DNA of 58,671 nucleotides from an uncultured Prevotellaceae bacterium (GCA_945865175.1 CAMBDA010000018.1:1-58671); one strand, 5' to 3'. Counted from the stretch's first letter, positions 8,986-18,664 are shown. Program-made: numbers and translations. Notes: a model not told the origin generated them from the sequence alone.

Positions 8986-10533
8986 ATGAGCTACAGACTA
9001 TTGTGGATAGACGACGAGATAGACCTGCTCAAGGCGCACGTGCTCTTCCTGCAGCACAAGGGCTACGAGGTGGAAACCGTGACCAACGGCTACGATGCCA
9101 TCGAACGGTGTGGAGAGACCGACTACGACCTGATTCTCCTCGACGAGAACATGCCCGGACTGAGCGGACTGGAAACGCTGGCACGCATCAAGGAAGTGAA
9201 TGCCACCGTTCCCGTGGTGATGGTCACCAAGAGCGAAGAGGAGCACATCATGGACCAGGCCATCGGCTCACAGATAGCCGACTATCTGATAAAGCCCGTC
9301 AACCCCACCCAAATCCTGCTCTCGCTCAAGAAGAACATCCACCAGCGCGAGATAGTGACCGAGGTCACCCAGTCGGCCTACCAGCAGGACTTCGGCAAGA
9401 TAGGCATGCAAATCAACGACTCGCTCACCATTGAGGAATGGATAGAAGTGTACAAGCGGCTCACCTACTGGGAACTGCAGCTGGCCGAGACCGACAGCGG
9501 CATCAAGGAAATGCTGGCCATGCAGCGCGACGAGGCCGACAAGGAGTTCGGCAAATTTATCCGCCGCCACTACATGCGCTGGATGGACCACCCCGAGGAA
9601 CGCCCCATCATGAGCCCCGACATCTTCAAGCGTCGCATCTTCCCCCATCTCGACAAGGGGGAGAAGGTGTTTCTGCTGGTCATCGACAACCTGCGCTACG
9701 ACCAGTGGCGCATTATCAGCAACGAGATTTCCTCGCTCTTCAACATCGAGGAGGAGCTCTATTGCAGCATCCTCCCCACCGCCACCCAATATGCCCGCAA
9801 TGCCATCTTCAGCGGCCTCATGCCTCAGATTATCAGCAAGATGTTTCCCGACCTGTGGGTGGATGAGGACTCGGAAGAAGGGAAAAACCTCAACGAGGCT
9901 CCGCTCATCAAGACCCAGTTTGAGCGCTACCGCAAGCGCTACACCTTCACCTATCACAAAATCAACGATTCGCAGGCTGCCGAGAAACTGCTCCAGCAGT
10001 TTCCGTCCTTCAGCAAGTACGACCTCAATGTGGTGGTGCTCAACTTTATCGACATGCTCTCCCATGCCCGCACCGAAAGCCGCATGGTGCGCGAACTGGC
10101 TCCCGGAGAGGCAGCCTACCGCAGCATCACCCTCAGCTGGTTTCGCCATTCGGCCATTGCCGACCTCTTCCGTTCCCTTTCGGCCAGCGACTACCGTGTG
10201 GTGCTCACCACCGACCATGGCAGCATAGCCACCATCAACCCCATCCGCGTGATTGGCGACCGCAACACCAACACCAACCTGCGCTACAAGGTGGGCAAGA
10301 GCCTGTCCTACAACCCCAAGGAGGTATTCGAAATCAAGAACCCCTCACAGGCCGGTCTGCCCAGCCCCAACCTCAGTTCCACCTATATATTCGCCACAGG
10401 AAAGGATTTCTTTGCCTACCCCAACAACTATAACCACTACGTGCAATACTACAAGGACACCTTCCAGCACGGAGGCATCAGCATGGAGGAGATGCTCATT
10501 CCCCTCATCACGATGCAAGGCAAGAAAAGATAG
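8986..10533 (+). CDS. porX: T9SS response regulator PorX (REC + PglZ phosphatase-like domain)
   Basis: 515 residues. Residues 1-120 form a receiver domain: acidic pair Asp9-Asp10, phospho-acceptor Asp53 (LLDENMPG), Thr81 and Lys103 (LIKPVNP). A helical linker (about 125-200) leads to a PglZ domain of the alkaline-phosphatase superfamily, with metal-site motifs DNLRYDQW and LTTDHGS. In Porphyromonas PorX partners the histidine kinase PorY and controls T9SS genes; the PglZ domain has zinc-dependent phosphodiesterase activity in characterised members. No kinase is encoded in this window. Direct adjacency to porW ties the regulator to the secretion machinery. Confidence 0.92.
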   Translation: MSYRLLWIDDEIDLLKAHVLFLQHKGYEVETVTNGYDAIERCGETDYDLILLDENMPGLSGLETLARIKEVNATVPVVMVTKSEEEHIMDQAIGSQIADYLIKPVNPTQILLSLKKNIHQREIVTEVTQSAYQQDFGKIGMQINDSLTIEEWIEVYKRLTYWELQLAETDSGIKEMLAMQRDEADKEFGKFIRRHYMRWMDHPEERPIMSPDIFKRRIFPHLDKGEKVFLLVIDNLRYDQWRIISNEISSLFNIEEELYCSILPTATQYARNAIFSGLMPQIISKMFPDLWVDEDSEEGKNLNEAPLIKTQFERYRKRYTFTYHKINDSQAAEKLLQQFPSFSKYDLNVVVLNFIDMLSHARTESRMVRELAPGEAAYRSITLSWFRHSAIADLFRSLSASDYRVVLTTDHGSIATINPIRVIGDRNTNTNLRYKVGKSLSYNPKEVFEIKNPSQAGLPSPNLSSTYIFATGKDFFAYPNNYNHYVQYYKDTFQHGGISMEEMLIPLITMQGKKR

Positions 10534-10571
10534 GAATACACCCCCGAAAAAAACAAACATTTACCATCCAG

Positions 10572-11975
10572 ATGATACGCACCCTCCTCTTTATCCTCTG
10601 CTGGCTGTCGGCCCTACAGGCCATGCCCCAGCACCCGTCCGACAATCTCCGCAAGGCCATCACGCTGGCCGATGCCGTGTTTGCCCACAGTCTCGACACG
10701 CTCAACGGCGAGCAACGCCTCTCGTTCTACTACGACCTTCAGCTACAACGTCCCAGCACCCGGATAGTGAGCGTATGGGAATACACCACGGCACTGGAAG
10801 CCGTGGGCAGCATCATGGAGGCACTGGACGGTATGCGACAGCTTGAGCCACAGCTCTACGAGACCCACTTCCCACGCTATGCAGCACGTTTTCACAGCCT
10901 GTTCATGGGGATGGACTACTACAAGGGCACATTCCGCCTCAATTCCTACACACGCCACCAGGCCGAGTGGAGCCCCTACGGTGTGAACCGTGCCCATGCC
11001 AAGGGACAAGCCCAGGTGGATGGTGTACTCAATGTGTACGACGACCAGATGTGGATTGTGCGCGAACTGCTACGCGCCTACCGCCTTACAGGGGAGCAGG
11101 CCTACCTAGAACGTGCAGAGGAACTTACAGCCTATGTGCTGGATGGATGGGACTGCACCCTGGATGCCCAAGGGCAGGAGCACGGAGGCATTACATGGGG
11201 GCCCGGCTACACCTCCAAGCACGCCTGCAGCAACGGACCCATGGTGTCGCCTCTGGTGTGGCTTTCACAGATATACAAGGGCAAGCGGTCGCGCACCATA
11301 CAATACACTCTCCTCCCCGACGGCACCATCCGCACACAGCGCGTACGCAAGAGCAGCTATTACCTGGACATGGCAGCCCGCATCTACCGCTATCACAAGC
11401 AGCACTATCTGATGCCCGACAAAGGCGTGTGCCACGATATGGAGGGTGGTGGAGGCGAAGTTGCCTACCACTCCGCAGACGGAAAGACCTACAGGTCCCA
11501 TGCTCCTCTGGGCCATCCTGGAGGAAAGCCCTATACCTACAACACAGGCACGCTCATCTCCGGAGCCGCCGACCTTTATGCGGCCACGGGCCAGGAGGCC
11601 TTCCTTCACGACCTGCAACAGATAGTCCCTCTCTCCTACTCCTTCTTTGCCACCCAGCGCGGCACCCTGTGGCAACTGCCCTACAAGGCCGGACCCACCG
11701 ATGCCAGTCCCAGCGGCAGCCCCTGGTTCAACGATGTGCTTCTGAGGGGCTACATGGCCGCATCCCCTCATGTTCAGGCCACCCACACCTATCTGATGCG
11801 TGCCCAGCAGACACTCGATTATGCCTATGCCCACCATCTGGCCTCCCCCGGTTTCCTGCCTGCCGACCTTGTAGGAGGCTGGCACGCGGACGAAGCGCCT
11901 CATGCCGACACAATGGCCCAGCTCTCCTTTGCCTCCGACTATGCCATGCTGGCTCTCTACCGCGCTCAGCTCTGA
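10572..11975 (+). CDS. secreted GH76 family glycosidase (alpha-1,6-mannanase-like)
   Basis: 467 residues with a signal peptide (MIRTLLFILCWLSALQA). The (alpha/alpha)6 fold is indicated by repeated aromatic helices, and the catalytic Asp pair of GH76 is seen as NVYDDQMW (Asp157-Asp158), followed by a LTGEQAYLERA segment and the conserved NGPMVSPLVWL region. GH76 enzymes hydrolyse alpha-1,6-mannoside linkages such as the yeast-mannan backbone; substrate specificity here is inference. It begins 38 bases after porX and no separate promoter is evident, so it may be co-transcribed with the T9SS genes. Confidence 0.8.
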   Translation: MIRTLLFILCWLSALQAMPQHPSDNLRKAITLADAVFAHSLDTLNGEQRLSFYYDLQLQRPSTRIVSVWEYTTALEAVGSIMEALDGMRQLEPQLYETHFPRYAARFHSLFMGMDYYKGTFRLNSYTRHQAEWSPYGVNRAHAKGQAQVDGVLNVYDDQMWIVRELLRAYRLTGEQAYLERAEELTAYVLDGWDCTLDAQGQEHGGITWGPGYTSKHACSNGPMVSPLVWLSQIYKGKRSRTIQYTLLPDGTIRTQRVRKSSYYLDMAARIYRYHKQHYLMPDKGVCHDMEGGGGEVAYHSADGKTYRSHAPLGHPGGKPYTYNTGTLISGAADLYAATGQEAFLHDLQQIVPLSYSFFATQRGTLWQLPYKAGPTDASPSGSPWFNDVLLRGYMAASPHVQATHTYLMRAQQTLDYAYAHHLASPGFLPADLVGGWHADEAPHADTMAQLSFASDYAMLALYRAQL

Positions 11976-12170
11976 GCGCCTTTGAAAGCCTGTCGTTTGT
12001 ATTTATGAAGGGATTTTGTACACGGTACGCACGGGTTGTGTGTAGCTTCCTAGTGCAAAAAAAAACTGATGTCATCCAAGGACAAAAACCGTTTCATCGC
12101 CGCAGATGTTGCGAATCTTGAGGCGTAGCGGTTGCCTGGGGACAAAGACCTTGGCATTCCAGAAATGCAG

Positions 12171-12254
12171 TGCCCAGAACGGGACTCGAACCCGTACAGC
12201 CGTTATGGCCAAGGGATTTTAAGTCCCTCGTGTCTACCATTCCACCATCAGGGC
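12171..12254 (-). tRNA. tRNA-Leu(TAA)
   Basis: Minus-strand cloverleaf of 84 bases with a class II variable arm. The anticodon stem GGGA/TCCC has loop CTTAAAA (anticodon TAA). The T arm is ACGGG-TTCGAGT-CCCGT. The acceptor stem GCCCTGA/TCTGGGC has one T-T mismatch at 5:68. No CCA is encoded. Confidence 0.93.
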
Positions 12255-12279
12255 TACACTTTTATAGAAAATTCGGGTG

Positions 12280-12287
12280 CAAAGATA
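12280..12287 (-). promoter_or_regulatory. -7 box of tRNA-Leu
   Basis: TATCTTTG on the minus strand, 25 bases upstream of the tRNA-Leu 5' end. No TTTG at the expected -33 distance is obvious. Confidence 0.55.
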
Positions 12288-12338
12288 CAATATAATTTTG
12301 AATTACCCTGTATCTTGCCCCGATTTTTTTTCACTTCC

Positions 12339-13733
12339 TCATTCTTCTCCCATAAACATGGGATCCCATGCAGGCAGACGGACAGGCTTCTGCTGGAGAA
12401 TCTTGAGCACCTCGGGTGTGCAGTATTTCTTGTTTACCACCACACGGAACATGTATTCGTCGAACCACTGGTCGGTCATGATCATGTAGCCATGGAAGCC
12501 CGACGAGGCTCCCCAGCTGTTTTCCACCTTCCACTTCTTGGGCTTGCCCTGGGGGTCCAGGTCTACAGCCATCAGGGTCATGGCATGGCTGCTGCCACTG
12601 TCGAAGGTCTGGATGCGCTGTTTCTTGTTCATGCCAAAAGTGGTTCCCAGCAGGCTGCCATAGTCAAAGTTGTCAAGGTCCAGGACACCTGTGGTGCGGT
12701 CGAGGAACTTGCCCACATCGCAGCTGAAGTACATCTGCGTGCTGTCAGCCAGGCTGGCAATGACCATAGGCTTGAGCTGCTCCATGGGAAGGTTCACATA
12801 GAGCCAGTTATGACCATCATAAAGGTGGCGGTCATAGTCTATCTCATAGGCCTTTCCGTAGGGACGGCTGGGGTCGTTCATGAGCATCACATAGTCGGCA
12901 TTGAGGTCGTCCACCGGAGCGCACACCTCCTGATAGAAGGACTGGGGCGTGTAGGTCTTTGCCTCCGACAGGGGCTTGCCGTCCTTGGTGGGAGCCCAGG
13001 TGAAGGACTGTGGCGGGATGCCGTAGGCCATCACCAGCAGGCGGTAGACGGTCTTCAACTGCTCCACCTTGAAGGCCTGCAGTTCCTCTTCGCTGGCACC
13101 GGCTTCCGATTTCTCGCGCAGGAGAATACCGGCCTCGCGCAGCTTGCGCTTGAGATGACCGCAAAACTCACTGGTGGAATTGCTCACATAGGTCTCGGGC
13201 ATCACGTCCTTGGGCACCAGTCCATACTTGCTCACCAAGTCGGCCACGCCCGTGTAGGTGCCACCGTCGGAGAGAGGGTTCTTGAAAAGCCAGGTGACCA
13301 TCTGGTCGTCAATGGGCTTCTTGCGTGTGTCAATGATGCCCTGAAGGAACAGGTTGCTCTTCTCCAGCTGGTCGTAGAAGAAAAGGTATACCTGACTGAA
13401 GAAGAAGTTCTGCACGCCCAGTGTGCGCATGGCCTTGTGGCGCAACACGTTGGTACCAGTGAAGAGCCAGCAGCGTCCGCTGCTCTGCTGGTCGCTGATG
13501 CCGGAGTTCTTCACCTCGATGCTGAAATGGGTGTCGGGATTGGCGATGTGTTCCTGATTGACGGCCATTTTCTGTATGCCCACGTTGCTGATGGCATTGC
13601 GAAGCGCCTTTTCGGTGGGTGTGGCCTGATAGCTGCCCTGGAGTTGCTGTAACACCTCGGGCGTGATGGAGGTCTGTGCCCAGGCCATGCCGCTCCACGA
13701 CAGGGCCAGGGCCAGAAGAGTCTTGTGTTTCAT
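12339..13733 (-). CDS. pepC: secreted aminopeptidase C / bleomycin-hydrolase-like C1B cysteine peptidase
   Basis: 464 residues. A signal peptide (MKHKTLLALALSWSGMAWAQ) distinguishes it from the cytoplasmic PepC of Firmicutes. The catalytic Cys88 lies in DQQSSGRCWLF, the histidine in SGSSHAMTLMAVDL and the asparagine in WKVENSWG, the full papain-like triad of the C1B family. Such enzymes form hexameric barrels that trim peptides from the N terminus; a periplasmic role in peptide use is inferred. The gene starts 42 bases after the GH84 stop and probably belongs to the same transcript as dacB, the HAD-hotdog gene and GH84. Confidence 0.9.
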   Translation of the reverse strand: MKHKTLLALALSWSGMAWAQTSITPEVLQQLQGSYQATPTEKALRNAISNVGIQKMAVNQEHIANPDTHFSIEVKNSGISDQQSSGRCWLFTGTNVLRHKAMRTLGVQNFFFSQVYLFFYDQLEKSNLFLQGIIDTRKKPIDDQMVTWLFKNPLSDGGTYTGVADLVSKYGLVPKDVMPETYVSNSTSEFCGHLKRKLREAGILLREKSEAGASEEELQAFKVEQLKTVYRLLVMAYGIPPQSFTWAPTKDGKPLSEAKTYTPQSFYQEVCAPVDDLNADYVMLMNDPSRPYGKAYEIDYDRHLYDGHNWLYVNLPMEQLKPMVIASLADSTQMYFSCDVGKFLDRTTGVLDLDNFDYGSLLGTTFGMNKKQRIQTFDSGSSHAMTLMAVDLDPQGKPKKWKVENSWGASSGFHGYMIMTDQWFDEYMFRVVVNKKYCTPEVLKILQQKPVRLPAWDPMFMGEE

Positions 13734-13775
13734 TGTTGCTATGCGTTATTATAATATATTAATGTATACCTCATG

Positions 13776-15974
13776 TTATTTCACGGGCACCATCTCAAAC
13801 ACGGCAGCCTCCTTCTTGCCACCCACGATGCGGTCGCCCTCGGGTGCCAGGTAGGCATCGCCGGCCTTGCCGCCGCAGCGGATGGTGAAGCCTCCGTCGG
13901 CAGTCTTTTCAATGACATAGGTGTGCCATTCCGCCTCGAAGGGATTGAGGTTCTTGTCCTTCCAGAAGGAACCCGTCTCGTTGATGTAGCGTCCGTCCTG
14001 CACATTGCTTATCTTGTAGCGTCCGGTGGAGACATTGAGTTCCACGTTCCACTGCTGGCGCTGGGGATTGATGTTGTCACGGTCGGCTGTCAGGATGGGA
14101 TAGTCGCCCACACGGTCCACAGCGGCCTGTGCATCGGTGAGGTACTTGCCGCCAGCCTTGATGAAATACTGTCCGTCCTCAATCACCTGGACGGGGAAGT
14201 TCTCCCGCCCATAGGCATGGTTTTTCTTGTACGCCTTTACCAGAAGGGCTGTATGCTCGGCCACCCAGGGCGTAACCACATCACCACTGACCACCGGACG
14301 CGCCTTCACGATGGAGCCCTCAAAGTTGCGGCTGATGATGGCCTTCTGGGCCAGTTCGGCCTCTCGCCCGCAGCGGTAGGAGGCAATGAAGGCCACACTG
14401 TCATCCTTCTGAAGGGCATCCTTCATGTCGAGCACGCTGAGTCCCCTTCGGGCCAGCAGCGACATGCTTTCCACCCATGGGCCTATTTCGGCCAGCATGT
14501 GGGGCTGGTTGATGCTGTCGGCCAGGAGCTTTTCGGCCTGAAGGAACATCTGCTGCAGGTAGGCACGCTTGTCCGAGGCACGACCGAAGGCCTCGCTTTC
14601 TCCCTCCCGGCGCAGTCCGTGACCGGTCTTCCCCAGGTCGATGTTGTTCTCGCAGAAAAGCGTGAAGGCCTCCGCACTGGTGGGCATAAGGGCCGGAAGG
14701 GCACGCCGCCAACTGGCCTCAGCATCATAGGCCGGCATATTCCACGTGTAGTCGGCAATGCTGTAGAGGCTCACCTTGCTGGCCTCGGCATACTCCATGG
14801 GGTTGGAACAGAAGCCGCTCACCATGTCGGCAATGTCGAGCCCGTTGCCATAGGTCTTCCCCATGAGCATACGGCTCTGGCAGTAGTCGTTCACGGGATA
14901 GTTGAGCCAGATGAAGGCCTTGCGGCTAATCTGTGTGTTGATCCATTCCATGTCGTCGTGCTCAATCATGTCCACCACACTGTTTCCCGTCCACATGATG
15001 CGCACCTCGGGGTACATGCAGGTGCCCAGCGTGGAGAGGTAGTCGCCGCCCGACCATGCCTTGTTGTACTGGGTGGGGCACATGATGAGCGGCTGCACAT
15101 CCTTGTGCTTGCGCACAAACTGGTCGGTGACATAGTTGAGCAGTCCTGCCTGTTTGTCGCCCTTGGCACCCTCACCCCAGATGTCGTCAAAGAAGACGGC
15201 GAAAGTGCGGATGCCCAGGGTGTACATTTTCTCCAGCTTGGCCACCACGGCCATGGAGTCGGCCTTGTTCCACTGGATGTCGCCACCAGGATGGATGGCC
15301 CATACAAACTGCACCTTGTTCCTGTGGGCAGCCTCCACCAGCTCATGCAGGCGTGCCGCCTCCTGTTCGGGATAAGGGTCGCGCCAATGGGCACGGTGGT
15401 AAGGGTCGTCCTTGGGGCCGTACACATATACGTTCATCTTGTGCCGGCCATAGAAGTCGAACTGGCGCAGGCGGTCTTCATGGCTCCACGGGTTGCCATA
15501 GAATCCCTCTATGACGCCACGGCAGGAGACAGAAGGCCAGTCGGTGACCTCGCACTGCATCACCTTCGGCTGTGAAAAGAGCTGAAGCAGTGTCTGCACA
15601 CCATAAAAGGTGCCCGAGGCATCGCGTCCGGCCACCACAATCTCCTGTGGCGTCACCTTCAGGTAATAGCCCTCGGCCTGTGTGGGCACCAGCTTCTTAT
15701 ACTTGGCTACAGCCTTGTCGCCCACCTTGCCCACAACCAGTTTCACTGTAGCCTCATCGCAGAGTGCAAGGGACGACTCCCTGAGCACCTGAAGGGCATC
15801 GGCATCCATGCGGTCGGCCCCCACCAGCTGGATGGGCGCAGAACGGTCGAAGGCCTTTTCTCCCCATTCAATCTGCTGAGGGAGAGGAGACACTGTGGCC
15901 TTCTGGGCCTTTACGGCCTGTGCGCCCAACAGCAGGGCCAGACACAAGGCGTAGATTCTTTTTCTTCTTTTCAT
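13776..15974 (-). CDS. GH84 beta-N-acetylglucosaminidase (O-GlcNAcase-like), secreted
   Basis: 732 residues from the ATG at 15974, which begins a signal peptide (MKRRKRIYALCLALLLGAQAVKA); a longer frame up to 16022 lacks one. An N-terminal alpha/beta domain (about 25-145) precedes the barrel, which opens with CRGVIEGFYGNPWS and carries the two catalytic aspartates Asp263-Asp264 in FFDDIWGEG, as in the well-studied Bacteroides GH84 enzyme acting by substrate-assisted catalysis. The C-terminal 150 residues look like a ricin-type or similar beta-rich binding module (repeated GRYKISNVQDGRYI). Likely role: removing terminal beta-GlcNAc from host glycans. Confidence 0.92.
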   Translation of the reverse strand: MKRRKRIYALCLALLLGAQAVKAQKATVSPLPQQIEWGEKAFDRSAPIQLVGADRMDADALQVLRESSLALCDEATVKLVVGKVGDKAVAKYKKLVPTQAEGYYLKVTPQEIVVAGRDASGTFYGVQTLLQLFSQPKVMQCEVTDWPSVSCRGVIEGFYGNPWSHEDRLRQFDFYGRHKMNVYVYGPKDDPYHRAHWRDPYPEQEAARLHELVEAAHRNKVQFVWAIHPGGDIQWNKADSMAVVAKLEKMYTLGIRTFAVFFDDIWGEGAKGDKQAGLLNYVTDQFVRKHKDVQPLIMCPTQYNKAWSGGDYLSTLGTCMYPEVRIMWTGNSVVDMIEHDDMEWINTQISRKAFIWLNYPVNDYCQSRMLMGKTYGNGLDIADMVSGFCSNPMEYAEASKVSLYSIADYTWNMPAYDAEASWRRALPALMPTSAEAFTLFCENNIDLGKTGHGLRREGESEAFGRASDKRAYLQQMFLQAEKLLADSINQPHMLAEIGPWVESMSLLARRGLSVLDMKDALQKDDSVAFIASYRCGREAELAQKAIISRNFEGSIVKARPVVSGDVVTPWVAEHTALLVKAYKKNHAYGRENFPVQVIEDGQYFIKAGGKYLTDAQAAVDRVGDYPILTADRDNINPQRQQWNVELNVSTGRYKISNVQDGRYINETGSFWKDKNLNPFEAEWHTYVIEKTADGGFTIRCGGKAGDAYLAPEGDRIVGGKKEAAVFEMVPVK

Positions 15975-16018
15975 GATGTAGTATGTGTTATGTGATAATG
16001 ATACGAAGAGAGAGGGAT

Positions 16019-17254
16019 TCAACCCCTCTTCTTGAGTACGCTGTTGAGCACACGCACACTGCTCACCAGTTTGCCGGTGCTAGTGAAGATTTCCACGTTC
16101 CACAGATGGCTGCTGCGGCCGATATGCACAGGTGTGGCCACACCGCGCACCGAGTCGCCCTCCATGGCCGAGGACACATGGTTGCCGCTCACCTGCATGC
16201 CCACCACAAATTCGTCGGGCTGGCAGGCAATCATGGAGCCCAGGCCGGCCAGCGTCTCGGCCAGTGCCAGAGAGGCACCGCCTGCCAGAATGCCAAACGG
16301 CTGACGGGTGCGCTGGTCCACAGGCATGGTGGCCTCCACCCTTTCCGGTGTGGCATAGGTATATTGTATGCCCAGGTTGCCCATCAGCGTGCCCTGGCTC
16401 TGGGCATTGAGGGCATCCAGCGGTATCTCGGTCTTGCGCACCTCCTCCATGATGGCCCGCTCGATGGCCACGGCTGCACCGTCCTGGTCGTTGGTGAGCG
16501 TAGTGAAGTCGGCACATTGTTTCACGCCCTGCGTGGCATTGCCCATGGCCACACCCACACCGGCCTGCTGAATCATGCCCACATCGGCCGTGCCGTCGCC
16601 AATGGCCAGCACTTCCGACATGCTGATGCCCATTTTCTGCACCAGCACGCTCATGGCATAGCTCTTGCCCACCTGATAGCCCACAATCTCCAGATAATAT
16701 GGATTGCTGTGGATGGTGTCCATCACACCGCTCAGGTGGCGCTGCAGGTAGTCGTCCACTCCCTTGAGCAGTTCCTCGTCGTCGCTCACCAGCATCAGCT
16801 CACAGGGCCACTGGTCCATGTTGGTGGATATCATGTCGTCCTGCCGGAGCGTCATCCCGTTCATGGCAGCCTCGTCCTGCACGTGCGGATTGGTGATGTC
16901 GGTGCTGATTACCTCACCGGCATTGTAATAGGACAACACAAGGCCCGTACGCTGGGCAATCTTCTCGATATGGGGCACCATCTGCGGATCGATACGGCGT
17001 TCGAAGAGTACATTGCCGCTTTCGGCCTCCGTACACAAGGCACCGTTGTGCGAAATGATGTAGCCCTTGTATTCATTGAGTTTCAGGGCCTCTGCAATGG
17101 GCATCAGGGCATGGGTGGGCCGGCCGGAGGCCAATGCCACCCTCACACCCAGCTGCTGTATCTTGACGAGTGTAGCTACCGTACGCTTGCTCAATTCTCT
17201 CTTGCTGTTGAGGATGGTTCCATCCACATCCAGCACCAATAGTTTGAATCTCAT
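16019..17254 (-). CDS. HAD phosphatase fused to hotdog thioesterase (menaquinone-linked fusion)
   Basis: 411 residues. Residues 1-270 are a Cof/HAD-IIB phosphatase: DVDGT (Asp9, Asp11), LASGRP, Lys in QVGKSYAM and GDGTADVGM. Residues about 280-411 are a PaaI/YdiI-type hotdog thioesterase with FGILAGGASLALAET, the usual catalytic loop of acyl-CoA hydrolases (Glu in the LAE segment). Fusions of this kind are known in Bacteroides fragilis and Porphyromonas gingivalis, where the thioesterase half was linked to 1,4-dihydroxy-2-naphthoyl-CoA hydrolysis in menaquinone synthesis. No other men gene is in the window. It lies 53 bases after dacB and 44 bases before GH84. Confidence 0.85.
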   Translation of the reverse strand: MRFKLLVLDVDGTILNSKRELSKRTVATLVKIQQLGVRVALASGRPTHALMPIAEALKLNEYKGYIISHNGALCTEAESGNVLFERRIDPQMVPHIEKIAQRTGLVLSYYNAGEVISTDITNPHVQDEAAMNGMTLRQDDMISTNMDQWPCELMLVSDDEELLKGVDDYLQRHLSGVMDTIHSNPYYLEIVGYQVGKSYAMSVLVQKMGISMSEVLAIGDGTADVGMIQQAGVGVAMGNATQGVKQCADFTTLTNDQDGAAVAIERAIMEEVRKTEIPLDALNAQSQGTLMGNLGIQYTYATPERVEATMPVDQRTRQPFGILAGGASLALAETLAGLGSMIACQPDEFVVGMQVSGNHVSSAMEGDSVRGVATPVHIGRSSHLWNVEIFTSTGKLVSSVRVLNSVLKKRG

Positions 17255-17307
17255 AGTGGTGGTATTAAAGGGTTTGTTACATGTTCATTCTTGCACAGGG
17301 GGCGCGG

Positions 17308-18627
17308 TCATCGGCAAAGCGCCTCGCACACACGATCCTGAAACTCGCGGGCAGAGCGGAAGCGCGATATACCCTGGTTGATGATGCAGAAAGCCAGCAG
17401 ATGACCATTGGCCGCACGCGCATAGCCCGAAAGGCTGGACACGCCCTCCACGGAGCCCGTCTTGGCCCACACCTGCTGGAAGGCCGGTGCCGTATTCATG
17501 CGCTTCTCCAGCGTGCCGTCCACGCCCGCAATGGGCAACGAGGGCATCAGGGCCTGATAGAGCGGCTGGTCCTGATATGCCATACGGAGCAGGCTCACGA
17601 ACACATGGGGCGAGATGTAGTTATAGAGCGAGAGCCCGCTCCCATCGGCCACAAGCACCGATGCGTCATCGGCCCCGGCATCACGGATGACACATTTCAC
17701 CAGGGCGGCGGCATCCTTGCGTGAGGCCCTCCTCTTTCCGCCCATGGCAGCTATCTGGTAGAAGAGGCATTCGGCATAGATGTTGTCGCTCTCCTTCATC
17801 ATCGGCACCATCAACTGCCCGATGGGATGGGAAATGGAGTGGACAAGGGTGGCACCAGCCGGCAACAGCCCTTCACGCGGAGTGGGACGCGAGGCCGTCA
17901 CCTGTGCCGCCTTCAGCTGACGCACCCACACAGCATCAAACTGGTCCTTCCCGTCGACAGGCAGGGCAGTGAGCGGCCCATAGTCATCGTCCCAGCACCA
18001 TCCCCAGCCGTATGGTGCCCCATCGGTCATGGAGAGGTCCTTGTACACATGGCCCGTGATACGCCGTATGCCTGCCTGCCGGAGGGCACCGGCCAGCGCC
18101 TTCACGTCCTGGGCAGTGAGTAAGGGGTCCATGCCGCCCACCACGTATACATTGCCGCTGAGCGTGCCTCCACTGATACGGCCGTCCACATAGAGCCGTG
18201 TCTGCAGCTGGTAGTCGGGTCCCAGACAGCGGAGAGCGGTGATGGCCGTCACCAGCTTCTGGCAAGAGGCCGGCCGCATGCGGTGCTGCGCATTATAGGA
18301 GAAGAGGGGCACGTCGTCGGTAAGGTCATGGACGCACAGCCCCAGCTGGGAAGTCTGCATGAGCGTGTCGCCACACAGGGCGGCCAGCGCCTGCTGCAGG
18401 CCGGTGTGCCAGAAAGCGGCCGTACCCTGGGATACAGGCAGCTGCTGGTTGGCTTCCGTCCCCGGGGTCATGCCTTCTGTACCACGGCGATTTTCCATTC
18501 GGGTGAGTTCGGCCAGCGCATCCAGAGGATTGCCGCCCTCATAGGTCTGTACCGCCTGCCTGCTGCGGCACGCAAAGAGCAGCGGCAGCAGGAGCATACA
18601 GGTCCAATAATATCTTTTATGGCTCAT
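17308..18627 (-). CDS. dacB: D-alanyl-D-alanine carboxypeptidase/endopeptidase (PBP4), lipoprotein
   Basis: 439 residues from the ATG at 18627, chosen because a lipoprotein signal (LLLPLLFAC, lipidated Cys20) follows and the promoter box lies at 18657-18664. The three active-site motifs of class C penicillin-binding proteins are present: SCQK (Ser121-Lys124), SDN (280-282) and KTG (389-391), with the large PBP4-type insertion between the first two. It trims or cleaves peptidoglycan stem peptides in the periplasm. The lipoprotein form implies membrane anchoring. Divergent from nadB. Confidence 0.92.
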   Translation of the reverse strand: MSHKRYYWTCMLLLPLLFACRSRQAVQTYEGGNPLDALAELTRMENRRGTEGMTPGTEANQQLPVSQGTAAFWHTGLQQALAALCGDTLMQTSQLGLCVHDLTDDVPLFSYNAQHRMRPASCQKLVTAITALRCLGPDYQLQTRLYVDGRISGGTLSGNVYVVGGMDPLLTAQDVKALAGALRQAGIRRITGHVYKDLSMTDGAPYGWGWCWDDDYGPLTALPVDGKDQFDAVWVRQLKAAQVTASRPTPREGLLPAGATLVHSISHPIGQLMVPMMKESDNIYAECLFYQIAAMGGKRRASRKDAAALVKCVIRDAGADDASVLVADGSGLSLYNYISPHVFVSLLRMAYQDQPLYQALMPSLPIAGVDGTLEKRMNTAPAFQQVWAKTGSVEGVSSLSGYARAANGHLLAFCIINQGISRFRSAREFQDRVCEALCR

Positions 18628-18656
18628 TATTTGTCCGTTTTTGGGTTTATATGTCG

Positions 18657-18664
18657 CAAAGTTA
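18657..18664 (-). promoter_or_regulatory. -7 box of dacB
   Basis: TAACTTTG on the minus strand, 29 bases upstream of the dacB ATG. A TTTG lies 22 bases further upstream, a slightly long spacer. Confidence 0.6.

Noticed and set aside
12293..12300. Plus-strand TAATTTTG as a promoter
   Set aside because: No plus-strand gene follows; it lies in AT-rich DNA upstream of the leftward tRNA-Leu.
12132..13652. Long plus-strand frame of about 500 codons opposite pepC
   Set aside because: It is the complement of the clearly coding pepC gene and reads a His/Val/Gly-rich sequence typical of antisense frames in GC-rich DNA.
13773..15575. Plus-strand frame of 600 codons opposite GH84
   Set aside because: Antisense shadow of GH84, without family motifs or promoter.
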